Of a stretch of DNA of 64,000 bases, positions 52,316-60,460 are shown piece after piece. Position 1 is the stretch's first letter, and the number at the start of each line of letters is the position of its first letter. Origin of the DNA: Streptomyces sp. MUM 203J (GTDB lineage Bacteria; Actinomycetota; Actinomycetes; Streptomycetales; Streptomycetaceae). The stretch covers positions 1 through 64,000 of the forward strand of contig NZ_JADWYO010000004.1 in NCBI RefSeq assembly GCF_022414595.1, in the 5' to 3' direction. Under the pieces are notes generated by a model. That model did no database searches and was not told the origin of the DNA. It saw only the letters and a list, made by a program, of their open reading frames with translations. A program made the position numbers and the translations under genes.

Positions 52316-52801
52316 ATGCTGGAGCAGCGCTCTTTCAGAGACATCCTGGGCCAGTTCGCGACGGGAGTCGCACTGATCACGGCACAGACCCCGGAAGGTC
52401 CCATGGGCCTTGCCGTCAACTCCTTCACCTCCGTGTCACTGGACCCACCGCTGGTCGCACTGTGCACCGCGCACACCTCGACCACGTGGCCGTCCATCCG
52501 CGCTTCGGGACGCTTCGCCGTGACGATCCTCGGCGACCAGCACGCGGAGCTGTGCCGGACGTTCTCCACGCGCGCCGTCAACCGGTTCTCCGGCCGGAAC
52601 TGGGCCCAGAGCTACGCCGGTCATCCCATCGCGGCGGACGGACTGGCCTGGCTAGACTGCGAGATCTCACAGATCCACCCGGCCGGGGACCACAGCCTGG
52701 TGATCGCCCAGGTGACTGCAGGCGCACTGACGGGACAGATCGGCCCCTTGGTGTTCCATGCTGGGCGGTTTGCCGCGCTGAATGCCTGGCACTCCCGCTG
52801 A
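52316..52801 (+). CDS. Flavin reductase (HpaC/ActVB family)
   Basis: This 161-residue NAD(P)H:flavin oxidoreductase has FRDILGQFATGVALITAQTP, GLAVNSFTSVSLDPPLVALC, FAVTILGDQHAELCRTFS and HSLVIAQVTAGAL. It supplies reduced FMN or FAD to a partner oxygenase. The nearest candidate is the ACAD-like flavoprotein two genes upstream. The ATG at 52316 follows GGAAGGA. It is the last intact gene of the rightward operon; degenerate DNA follows. Confidence 0.9.
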   Translation: MLEQRSFRDILGQFATGVALITAQTPEGPMGLAVNSFTSVSLDPPLVALCTAHTSTTWPSIRASGRFAVTILGDQHAELCRTFSTRAVNRFSGRNWAQSYAGHPIAADGLAWLDCEISQIHPAGDHSLVIAQVTAGALTGQIGPLVFHAGRFAALNAWHSR

Positions 52802-53277
52802 GAAGTCTGGTCGACGACATGGGGCGCGGGTGAAGTTCGCACCTGGCGGGCGGACGTGGCGAACTGGTCGAGATACTGCGCGGGGATCCCGTCCGGTACT
52901 GCTTGGCCCGGTGCCATGAGCTGATTCCGCCACTGTTTGTCAGCGAACGGCGCATCAGCTCGCGGGCTGCTCAGCCTGGCGGTCGATCTGACCTCCTCGG
53001 CGGTGTACGCGTGCAACAGTCCGTCGAGCGAGCCGTCCAGCTGTGCGCGGTCCGAGCGTTCACGGGCGAGAGCCCGCGCGACAGCCTCACTCACGAAGTC
53101 CTCCGGGGTCTTCCCAGCCGTGGCGGCCCGACCGCGGATCCGTTCCCACACCTCGTCGGCCATGGGGATGCTCTTGAGGTACTTGCCGTCGGACCCGGGG
53201 AACACGCTGCACAGTACGTCGATGGGGTCGGGGTCATCGAGCTGGGAGCCGCGCAACAGGACGGTGCGCTGGTTCAT
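52621..53277 (-). CDS. Hypothetical protein, probably truncated or fused by rearrangement
   Basis: This 218-residue open frame begins MNQRTVLLRGSQLDDPDPID. Residues ~35-85 could form a helical/ribbon-helix-helix-like region (KTPEDFVSEAVARALARE). After about residue 160 the frame runs antisense through the flavin reductase gene, so the native C-terminus is probably lost and this tail is not original. I recognise no family. It may be an unexpressed remnant. Confidence 0.35.
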   Translation of the reverse strand: MNQRTVLLRGSQLDDPDPIDVLCSVFPGSDGKYLKSIPMADEVWERIRGRAATAGKTPEDFVSEAVARALARERSDRAQLDGSLDGLLHAYTAEEVRSTARLSSPRADAPFADKQWRNQLMAPGQAVPDGIPAQYLDQFATSARQVRTSPAPHVVDQTSQRECQAFSAANRPAWNTKGPICPVSAPAVTWAITRLWSPAGWICEISQSSQASPSAAMG

Positions 53278-53319
53278 GGCGGCGGGCGGTTCGGCGTGAG
53301 CGGCGCGGCACGTTGGCCA

Positions 53320-54374
53320 CGGCACGACCCGGGAGATCGCGCGCAAGACGCTCCAGACGTACTGGAACACGGTCGCCTTCCAGGCCCTGTACGCACGGAC
53401 GTCGGGCTGGGCGCCGAGCACGGCCGACCCGGCGCCAGCCGACCGCACGGTCCAGTGCCGCTGGGCGCTGAGCTAGCTGAACGCGCTGGTGGCCCAGGTC
53501 ACCGAGGCGATGGAGGCGTACGACACACAGCGCGCCGACAAGCTGCTCTCGGCATTCGCCGACGACCTGTCGAACTGGTACGTGCGCCGCTCGCGGCACC
53601 GATTCCGGCAGGGCGACAAGGCGGCACTGCGGACACTGCACGAGGTGATCGAGACGATCATCCGCCTGATGGGCCCGCTGACCCCGTTCATCACCGAGCA
53701 GGTGAGGCGAGATTTGGTGGTCCCGGTGACGCTGGAGGCGCCGGAGACGGTGCATCTGTCGACGTGGCCGGGGGCGGACGCGGCACTGATCAATCCGACG
53801 CTGCCGGGACAGATGGTGCTGGTCCGGCGGCTGGTCGAGCTGGGCCGTGCCATGTGGGCGGAGTCGGGGTGAAGTCCCGTCAAGCACTGTCGCGGGCGCT
53901 GGTGGCGGCGAGCGGGTTCGCGGCGCTGTCGGACGAGCTCCGGGCCCAGATCACAGAGGAGCTGAACGTCAGCTCGCTGGCCTCGCTGAGCGAGGTGGGC
54001 GGCTCGTTGGTCGACACGACCGCGAAGGCAAACTTCCGAGCCCTGGAGAAACGGTTTGGCAATGGCGTGCCGGACATGGCGAGGGCGATGGCCGCGGCCG
54101 CCGCGGTGGCGCTGTCGCTGGCGCTGCGCAGCGGCGAGGCGCAGCTGGAGGTGAACGGCGAGCCGGTCAGGCTCACTCCCGAGGAGGTCATCATCACGAA
54201 CACTCCCTTGGACCTCCGCCTCCCGTGCAACGGCCACGGCTCTCACCGAGAGAGCGGCACTCATCGCGGACGAGGTCCCGGCCGTCGACTTCGCGCGGGG
54301 CGAGGCAGACACGTCCGACGATGAGACGCTCAAGGAGGACTCATGGGCCTCGCTTTCGTCTCCGCAAGGCGTAA
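53320..54374 (+). pseudogene. ileS-like pseudogene, C-terminal remnant of isoleucyl-tRNA synthetase
   Basis: Translation across frames gives the class I IleRS anticodon-binding region: RKTLQTYWNTVAFQALYART, DDLSNWYVRRSRHRFRQGDK, IIRLMGPLTPFITEQV, TLPGQMVLVRRLVELGR, ELNVSSLASLSEVGGSLVDT, ALTERAALIADEV and the ending FRLRKA. Lesions are an in-frame TAG at 53474-53476 (where a Glu codon is expected in LSELNALV), a 1-nt deletion near 53869, a probable internal deletion near 54205-54240 and a shift before the end. The catalytic domain is missing upstream. It is a decayed second copy, not a functional synthetase. Confidence 0.85.
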
Positions 54375-54541
54375 TCGCCTCAAGGGGTCGGGCACCTGTC
54401 ACAGGTACGCTGTTGGTCCACTCGAGCCTTGAACGTACTGCGCCGGATGCGATGAGAGATACGTCGTGTGCTGTCCATGCACAATGCCCGCTCCGGGGCT
54501 TACTGAGGTGACCCCCTTGCCTGCGAACCCACAATTCTCCG
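54375..54541. other. Short non-coding stretch
   Basis: This lies between the ileS pseudogene and the IS left end. I see no gene or convincing regulatory signal. Confidence 0.4.
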
Positions 54542-55595
54542 CTAACGAGCTCGTGCACGGTAAGCGGTGAGGCGTTATGGACTTCGGTGTGACCTGGGTT
54601 CACGTCTGCCGTGTCGGGTTCAGGTCCACGGTCTGCTGGTGGGACAGCAGGCCGGCGATCGCTTGGATGGTGTCGCTCATGTGCTCGCGGCGGCCGAGGT
54701 GGCGGGCCAGGGCCCGTCAGTTCTTCAGGTGGGCGATGCCGTGCTCAACACGGATACGTCGTGAGGAGTGCGCTTTGCGCTGGCGCTCGTACATCTCCTC
54801 GTACCACTCGGGGGCGTTCATTTTGAACTTGCGGTGCGGTGGTGTCACCACCCGGCCCCCCGTCTGGGCTCCCAGTCCCTGGTAGCCGGCATCGGCGAGA
54901 ACCTCGACTGCGGGCCCGTCGGACAGGAGCTTGACCAGTCCCAACTGGCGGGCGTGGGTGACGTCCGCGCAACTTGCGGGACGGGCCGGGCTGCACCACA
55001 GCACCCGGCCTTCGCCGTCCGTGACCACCATGGACTTGACGGCGTTCTGCTTGTTCTTGCCGGAGATGAACTTGGCCCGGTCCTTGCGTCCGGCGGCCGG
55101 GCGGCGGACCCGGATCTCGGTACCGTCGACGATGCCAGTTGTCCTGCTCGCGCCGAGATGGTCGACGACCTCGGCCAGAGACCGCAACCGCACGTCGGGG
55201 CTGACGGTGCAGCCCCGCTCGGCGAGCAGGAGCCGCACCTCACCGATGTCCGGGTGATAGTGGAGCGGTCCACTCCGAACCAGCAGGCAAGCACGTCATG
55301 GGTGACCCCATGACGAAGATGGACGAGCGTGGCCAGGAGCCGATCGACGAACACCAGCCGGTGTTTCGCACCGGCGCCCACGGCCCGCTGCCGCGGGCGA
55401 GCGGCAAGCCTCGCCTGGTGACACTCCTGCCACAACGGGCCGATCTCCTTGACGAGTTCAGCAATCACTCCGGCCGTCAGACCTGTGATGCGCCGATTTC
55501 CGATGATCACCGCACGCGCCGAGTTCCCCACCACCCGACCGTGATCGACCATCCAGACTCGACGCCTCACCGCTTACCGTGCACGAGCTCGTTAG
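54542..55595. mobile_element. IS element with perfect 34-bp terminal inverted repeats
   Basis: The left end (54542-54575) is an exact reverse complement of the right end (55562-55595). The outermost bases CTA...TAG contain TA on both sides, so a TA target duplication is possible with ends starting ACGAGCTCG. Total length is 1054 bp. It carries one transposase gene on the minus strand, and the DDE signature resembles the IS5 superfamily. Confidence 0.85.
54717..55570 (-). pseudogene. IS5-like DDE transposase, frameshifted
   Basis: The N-terminal half (VVGNSARAVIIGNRRITGLT to WFGVDRSTITR) and the C-terminal half (IGEVRLLLAERGC to RRIRVEHGIAHLKN) lie in different frames. The break is near 55250, where one base appears to be missing. 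DDE residues are visible in GIVDGTEIRVRRP, VLADAGYQGLG and the E of RIRVEHG. Either the copy is dead or translation uses a frameshift; I see no slippery run typical of programmed shifting. N-terminal HTH and catalytic segments are otherwise intact, so the lesion is recent. Confidence 0.75.
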
Positions 55596-55654
55596 GCCCA
55601 CGAAGGCGTTCGCTTGGGGCGCAGCCGATCGCGGGAGGTATGTTCACGTCAACC

Positions 55655-56107
55655 TCAGGCGTCCAGAGTGATGGGGCCGTCCGGGATCCATCCCCCGACG
55701 TAGCCAGCCATCAGGACGCCGAGTTCCCTGGGGAACACAACCGCGGAATGGACGTCCACGATCGGCCACCACCTCCCGCGGGACGAGAAGAGCTCCGGAT
55801 CTTCCTCCCGGGAGAGCTTGAGGATGACCAGGTGGTAGTCATGGCGTCCCGAGACCGCCCCGGCTGTCAGCCGCCCGGCCACCGAGCCTCGGCGTATGCC
55901 CGAGCGCCTGCCCCACTGCCGCTGCCACTGGTGGGCGGCACGCGCGTAGGAGCGATGTGACGGTACGTCGACGCGCAGCGGCCACCAGGTCGGCTCACCG
56001 CGCCGGTGCTCGAGGAGGATCGTGTTGCTGTCGTGCGACAGCAACACGATCAGCAGCGTGCGGCATGCGCCACGGACGGCGGTGCCCCAGTGTGCGGGAT
56101 GCGTCAT
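55655..56107 (-). CDS. Hypothetical protein (NUDIX-like appearance)
   Basis: This 150-residue protein begins MTHPAHWGTAVRGACRTLLI. The order IVLLSHDSNTILLEHRRGEP, WWPLRVDVPSHRSYARAAHQ, YHLVILKLSREEDPEL and GRWWPIVDVHSA resembles a NUDIX hydrolase fold, but the catalytic GX5EX7REUXEEXGU box is not present. It diverges from the transposase-ATPase fusion gene across about 260 bp of repeat-rich DNA and may be part of the same mobile unit. Function unknown. Confidence 0.5.
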   Translation of the reverse strand: MTHPAHWGTAVRGACRTLLIVLLSHDSNTILLEHRRGEPTWWPLRVDVPSHRSYARAAHQWQRQWGRRSGIRRGSVAGRLTAGAVSGRHDYHLVILKLSREEDPELFSSRGRWWPIVDVHSAVVFPRELGVLMAGYVGGWIPDGPITLDA

Positions 56108-56126
56108 ACGGCCACCCTCGCCCGTC

Positions 56127-56140
56127 GATATTGGAATATC
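56127..56140. promoter_or_regulatory. Dyad GATATTGGAATATC
   Basis: Six-base perfect arms with a GG spacer lie between the hypothetical gene and the transposase-ATPase fusion. The 14-nt word ATTGGAATATCACC that overlaps it (56130-56143) recurs at 60414-60427, upstream of the recombinase-like gene. It is a candidate operator for the XRE protein at 60038-60349. Confidence 0.5.
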
Positions 56141-56188
56141 ACCTCGGGTGTTCCATCCGGGTGGTGTGGGGCAGGATCTGCCCGTCAG

Positions 56189-56256
56189 GGCGTTCAGTGA
56201 ACTGGATGCCGAGGCGGCCCGAGTCGGCTTCCTCCGGCTCCAGTTCACTGAACGCC
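56189..56256. repeat. Perfect 18-bp inverted repeat with 32-bp spacer
   Basis: Arms at 56189-56206 and 56239-56256 are exact reverse complements. Each arm holds its own small palindrome, GTTCA-S-TGAAC, so the region has two operator-like half-turn sites. It lies 113 bp upstream of the transposase-ATPase start. Confidence 0.7.
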
Positions 56257-56368
56257 ACGGCTGGCCGGTCCGAGCGGGGCCGAGGAGCGCTCGCGTCGTG
56301 GTGTGAACACGACGGGGGCGCGGCTCGGTGCGGCTCGGACCGGCCCCGTATCCGGACCGAGGGTGCCA

Positions 56369-58897
56369 ATGAACGCGGTGTGGCCGGACTGGTTGGGCGT
56401 GGGTGACCGGGTCCGCCTCGACGGGCGGGCGTATACCGTCACCGGTGTGTACGGCCGGGTCCTGACGCTGACGGACGGAGTGGGAGGCGAGCGGCACGCG
56501 GACGTGGTGACGCTGCTGCGAAGCCGGGGATTCTCGGTGCTGGACCAGGCGGCGCAAGCACCCGTGCCCGGCCCGCCCCGGCCCGAGGGTGACGCCGCCG
56601 AACGGGCCCGCTGGTGGCTTCCCCACATCGTCGAGGTCCTGACCGGGCTGCCCCCTGGGGCCCCGCCGGGTGCGCGGCCGAGGCCCGAGTTCGATCCGGC
56701 ACGGCGCACGCTGGGCGAGCGGGAGGAAGCGAAGTCCGAGGAACTGCGGCAAGCAGGGATACGAGGAGCGTCCGCCCGCACCGTCCGGCGCAAGCGGCAG
56801 CGGTACGAGGCGGAAGGGCCGACCGGACTGGCGGACGGCCGGGCGGGGCGACGCGAGGAGCTCGGCGCGAGGTGGGATCCACGCCTTGTGGACGCGGTGC
56901 GCCAGGTGGTGGCGGAGTCACCCGGGGATCGGCCGGGGATCGAGGCAGTCCGTCGCCGGGTCGGACAGATCCTCGCGGCGGAGGCTGGTTCAGGGGGCCT
57001 GACGCTGCCGTCGCGGACGACCTTCCATCGCCTGTACACGGAGTTGGATGCCGCGGGCCTGATCGCCAGTCCGGAGCAATGGCCAGGACGACAGGTCGTC
57101 GTGGACGCCGTGCGGCTTCCCCCGCTGCCGCTCCCGCACGGCGAGCGGCGGGACCTGGAGGTGGTGTTCGTCCTGGACGTCGACACCGAGGTGCTTCTGA
57201 CCGCCGTCGTACGCGAGAGTGCACGGCCCGTGGACGGGGCCGCGCTGCTGGCCCGGATCTGGATGCCCCCGGACCGGCGAGTGAACTGGCTCTGCGAGCA
57301 CGAAGCCCCGGCTCCGGACGGACTGCACGCCGGGCATGCGCTGCCCCCGCTCGTCCGGCCGCAGACCTTGTTCTGGGACCGGGCGCCCGGTTTCCCCCGG
57401 CTGGCGGACGCGTGCCGCCGTCATGGTGTTCTCGTGCGCGCGGCGCCCGGTTCGCTTCTGTATCCGCGACGCCGCGCCGAGGTCGCGGCCCGGCAGCTGG
57501 CCTCACAGTTCGGCACCTGGTTGCGGTCCGTGCAGGGCGACCAGGCCCGGGACGCCGGGTGGCCCGTGGTCATGGTGCAGGACCTGCTCGACGCGTGGAC
57601 CCAAGAGGAATGGAATCACGGCGAACTCCATCGTCAGGCCCCCGAGTTCGCTATGCCGGAGTGTGCGCGCAGCAGGGCGCACAGGTACGCGGTACTCACC
57701 GCCCGGGCGGGCTGGGTCGCCGCGCCTCCCTCCCCGCAGGCGTTCGCCGGCCTGCTGCCCGGCGGGCGTCGGCGCGTGACCGCGACCGGTCTGCACGTGC
57801 ACGGGCACCACTACAACAGCCCTGGCCTGGACGCGCTGCGCGGCCAGCAACCAGTCGAGGTACGCCGGGACCCGCACGACACCCGGCAGGTGTGGGCTCG
57901 CACGGCGCAGGACTCGTGGGTCGCCGTGCCCGCCACCGCGCCCGCGCCTCTGCTGCCGCTGAGCAAGTGTGCCGATCCCCTTCCTCCGTCCTCATCCGTC
58001 GGTTCTCCCTTCATCGCCCAGACCCCGCCGCTGGAACCGGGTACGACACCCTCCGCCAGGGCGCTGGACCAGGCGCGCATCGAGTACCACGCCCGGCTCC
58101 CTCTCCCGACCCCCGATGTCGAGGCCACGGTCCGCCGGGCCGAGGAACTGGTGCTGCTCAACGAGCACACCTCCGGGGCTCGCCGTGGCCTCGTGGTGAC
58201 CGGTGAATCCGGCACAGGCAAGACCACGGCGCTGCTGGCGCTCGGCCGGAGCTACACGGCGAGGACACAGCTCCCCACCGGCAGCACCCGCCTGCCGGTC
58301 GTCTATGTCCGGGTGCCGCCGGCCACGACCCCACGCGTGTTCCTGGCGGAACTGGCCCGGCAGGCCGCGGTCCCGGTCCGCGAGCGGGCCGGGATGGCGG
58401 TTCTGGCCCGGGAGACGAGCGAGGCACTGGCCCGGCTGGGGACGGGGCTGGTCCTGGTGGACGAGTTCGAGTACCTCCACACAGCGAGGGGCTCGGCCAC
58501 CCCGTTGTCCGACACCGTGGACTACCTGTGCGATCGGATTCCGGCCACCTTCGTGTTCGCCGGCCACACGGCTGCCCTGCCCGGCCTCGGCCCCAGCCGC
58601 CGTCTGCTGCACCTGACGCTGGCCCCGATGCGGTACGACCAGGCCTGGACTGATTACCTGGCGCGGGCGGAATCGGCCCTCCGGCTGCGCAGGCACACGA
58701 TGGGTACTCTCCCGGGCCTCGCCGGTCATCTGCACCGGCTCACCGGCGGCCGGGCCGACCGCTTGGGCTACCTCCTGCGCAGTGGGGCCGTGCGTGCCAT
58801 CCGGGACGGCACCGAGCACCTCACCCGCGCACTGCTCGACGACCTCGCCGCTCCCTGGCGATACACAGCGCCACCGAAACAGGGCATGACCCCCTGA
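56369..58897 (+). CDS. Fused TnsB/TniA-like DDE transposase and TnsC/TniB-like AAA ATPase
   Basis: This 842-residue protein has helix-turn-helix segments at ~120-170 (GASARTVRRKRQRYEAEG). An rve-type catalytic core has D246 (VVVDAV), D337 (LFWDRAP) and E371 (RRAEVAAR); the D-E spacing of 34 suits a retroviral-integrase fold. A Mu-type beta-barrel follows at ~430-535 (GLHVHGHHYNSPGLDAL). After a Pro/Ser linker, an AAA ATPase begins at ~575 with Walker A GESGTGKTTALL near 611 and Walker B LVLVDEFEY near 694. TnsB and TnsC (TniA and TniB) are normally separate genes; here they are one chain. I chose the ATG at 56369 after GAGGGTG. Confidence 0.85.
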   Translation: MNAVWPDWLGVGDRVRLDGRAYTVTGVYGRVLTLTDGVGGERHADVVTLLRSRGFSVLDQAAQAPVPGPPRPEGDAAERARWWLPHIVEVLTGLPPGAPPGARPRPEFDPARRTLGEREEAKSEELRQAGIRGASARTVRRKRQRYEAEGPTGLADGRAGRREELGARWDPRLVDAVRQVVAESPGDRPGIEAVRRRVGQILAAEAGSGGLTLPSRTTFHRLYTELDAAGLIASPEQWPGRQVVVDAVRLPPLPLPHGERRDLEVVFVLDVDTEVLLTAVVRESARPVDGAALLARIWMPPDRRVNWLCEHEAPAPDGLHAGHALPPLVRPQTLFWDRAPGFPRLADACRRHGVLVRAAPGSLLYPRRRAEVAARQLASQFGTWLRSVQGDQARDAGWPVVMVQDLLDAWTQEEWNHGELHRQAPEFAMPECARSRAHRYAVLTARAGWVAAPPSPQAFAGLLPGGRRRVTATGLHVHGHHYNSPGLDALRGQQPVEVRRDPHDTRQVWARTAQDSWVAVPATAPAPLLPLSKCADPLPPSSSVGSPFIAQTPPLEPGTTPSARALDQARIEYHARLPLPTPDVEATVRRAEELVLLNEHTSGARRGLVVTGESGTGKTTALLALGRSYTARTQLPTGSTRLPVVYVRVPPATTPRVFLAELARQAAVPVRERAGMAVLARETSEALARLGTGLVLVDEFEYLHTARGSATPLSDTVDYLCDRIPATFVFAGHTAALPGLGPSRRLLHLTLAPMRYDQAWTDYLARAESALRLRRHTMGTLPGLAGHLHRLTGGRADRLGYLLRSGAVRAIRDGTEHLTRALLDDLAAPWRYTAPPKQGMTP

Positions 58898-59085
58898 GGG
58901 CCATCTGTACCGGGACGGCGACAGCCCGTGTGGTCGCGTTGGCCATCTACCCAGAACTCCCCGAGGAAACCACAAGCCAGCGAACCCGATTTCATCGCCA
59001 ATTCATTCGAGCAACGAATATGCAACCAGGACAAAACGGCACAACGATTCCCTTGTCCATCGGATGCTGCTGCCAGTCGTGAAGA

Positions 59086-59112
59086 AGGCAGGACATATAT
59101 GGCTTCCTGCCT
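59086..59112. promoter_or_regulatory. Hairpin/dyad over the start of the winged-helix gene
   Basis: AGGCAGGA (59086-59093) and TCCTGCCT (59105-59112) form an 8-bp inverted repeat that encloses both the ribosome site and the ATG at 59099. It could be an operator or a translation-attenuating stem. Confidence 0.4.
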
Positions 59113-59824
59113 CTACCGTGGCGCCATGTCCTTTCAGGTGACTGAGCAGGTCATCCCGGATGATTCTCCGGACGCCCTCGAACGGTGGGCCCGGAAGTTC
59201 GACGCGGCGCTGAAGGAGTGCGACGCCGGTATCGACGAGGCTGAGCAGTCGCTGCGACTGCTCAGGGAGCGTCGCATGCGGCTCGCCTCGGGGCGGGAGG
59301 AAGTCTGGGCGGCCGTGACGACAGCACGGTCCGCGCTGAAGACCGCTCACGAGACGTTCGGTCCGCGGCAGGACGGCTCAGGCGCCTCAACGGCCGGCCA
59401 GCCGGGCCCCCAGCTCAAGATCGTCCCGCCGGACCCTCCGCCGCACGCCGCGTCGCCGCACACGGACCCCTCTGAACCGGAGCGTGATGCAGCCCCCGGC
59501 CCTCACCCCCCGCCCCAGGAGGCCACCCCCGCCGACGATACGGGCCTGCCGTCCGACATGCAGGACGACGCCCCCGCCGAGGTGATCGTCCGGGGCGCCC
59601 GGATGAAGCAGATCCTCACGGTGATGGCCCAGCGGCCCGACACCAATTGGGGCACTGGTGATGTCGCCGAGCTCCTCGGTGTCAGCGAGAGTGACGGCGC
59701 CGCCCGCCGTGCGCTGCGCGAGAACCTCCGCAACCTCGCCCGGCGCGGCGCCCTGGAACGGGTGACCGTCGAAGGCGACTTCCACACCTACTACCGGCCC
59801 CTCATGAACTGGAGATTCGCCTGA
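59099..59824 (+). CDS. Hypothetical protein with N-terminal coiled coil and C-terminal winged helix
   Basis: This roughly 241-residue protein has a helical coiled-coil N-terminus (residues ~15-85, SPDALERWARKFDAALKECD, EQSLRLLRERRMRLASGREE). A Pro-rich acidic linker follows (~95-165). The C-terminal winged helix includes VIVRGARMKQILTVMAQRPD, GTGDVAELLGVSESDGAARR and LARRGALERVTVEGDFHTYY. I chose ATG 59099 (spacing after GGCAGGA); ATG 59126 (MSFQVTEQV) is an alternative. It may be an accessory DNA-binding protein of the mobile unit, by position. Confidence 0.65.
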   Translation: MASCLYRGAMSFQVTEQVIPDDSPDALERWARKFDAALKECDAGIDEAEQSLRLLRERRMRLASGREEVWAAVTTARSALKTAHETFGPRQDGSGASTAGQPGPQLKIVPPDPPPHAASPHTDPSEPERDAAPGPHPPPQEATPADDTGLPSDMQDDAPAEVIVRGARMKQILTVMAQRPDTNWGTGDVAELLGVSESDGAARRALRENLRNLARRGALERVTVEGDFHTYYRPLMNWRFA

Positions 59825-59876
59825 CATAGGCACCTGTGGGCAATCATCGCCGCAGGTGCACTCGTACAACTTAATA

Positions 59877-59930
59877 ACCGCCGCCGCGTAGGACGGCCCA
59901 GGGTTGCCCCCCTGGGTCTGCGGCGGCGGT
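59877..59930. terminator. Long branched terminator hairpin
   Basis: An 11-bp outer stem (59877-59887 with 59920-59930) encloses a second stem CCCAGGG/CCCTGGG (59897-59903 with 59910-59916). It lies between the winged-helix gene and the convergent XRE gene. Confidence 0.65.
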
Positions 59931-60037
59931 CATAGCCCGCTAAGGCCGTTTCCGACACTACCCGGCTCCGCCCGGGTGTGTACGGCATTCGGCCATTCCG
60001 CCCTGCCTCTTTCGAGGAGCCGAATGCCCATGCGATT

Positions 60038-60349
60038 TCATCGCGGTGGATTGCCCGGTTCACGTCCGGGCCACAGGTCCACGTCGAGCGCCTTCTCCAA
60101 AGTCGCGATCGTCAGCAGGTCGGGCCACACCTGTCCGGCGAGCACGCGCGTGACGGTCAGCCGGTCGACACCCGTCAGCCTGGCCACCTCCACCATCGAC
60201 CAGCCGTTCGCGTCGACAACTTTCCGCAGCCGCGCGGCGACTTCCTGGGCGACCCGCGCCCCGTGGTGGTCATCGAGCACAGCGCCCGGCCAGGTGCCCT
60301 CGAGGACGTACCCGACGGGCCTGCGGCTGCGCTTGTCTCCTTGTGGCAC
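60038..60349 (-). CDS. XRE family helix-turn-helix regulator
   Basis: This roughly 103-residue protein has a Cro/CI-type HTH: RVAQEVAARLRKVVDANGWS, then VEVARLTGVDRLTVTRVLAG and WPDLLTIATLEKALDVDLW. The start is uncertain. The frame has no ATG; I used the GTG at 60349 with a weak GGCGAG upstream. It diverges from the recombinase-like gene. The dyad at 60414-60427 between them, repeated upstream of the transposase-ATPase gene, makes this the likely repressor of the mobile unit. Confidence 0.7.
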   Translation of the reverse strand: MPQGDKRSRRPVGYVLEGTWPGAVLDDHHGARVAQEVAARLRKVVDANGWSMVEVARLTGVDRLTVTRVLAGQVWPDLLTIATLEKALDVDLWPGREPGNPPR

Positions 60350-60413
60350 GGCAAAGAGTCTCGCCCATACGGACCTCCCGGGATGACGGCGGCCGCCACT
60401 CTCACCGAATGTT

Positions 60414-60427
60414 ATTGGAATATCACC
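60414..60427. promoter_or_regulatory. Second copy of the ATTGGAATATCACC element
   Basis: These 14 bases are identical to 56130-56143. The surrounding GTTATTGGAATATC is a dyad with one mismatch from GATATTGGAATATC. It sits between the XRE and recombinase-like starts. Confidence 0.55.
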
Positions 60428-60460
60428 CCGCCCGGGGTCTATTCCTGGTGGAGAGTCACG

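Noticed and set aside
55655..56752. Longer minus-strand frame extending the hypothetical gene upstream
   Set aside because: The extension is antisense to the transposase-ATPase gene. The ATG at 56107 gives a compact protein.
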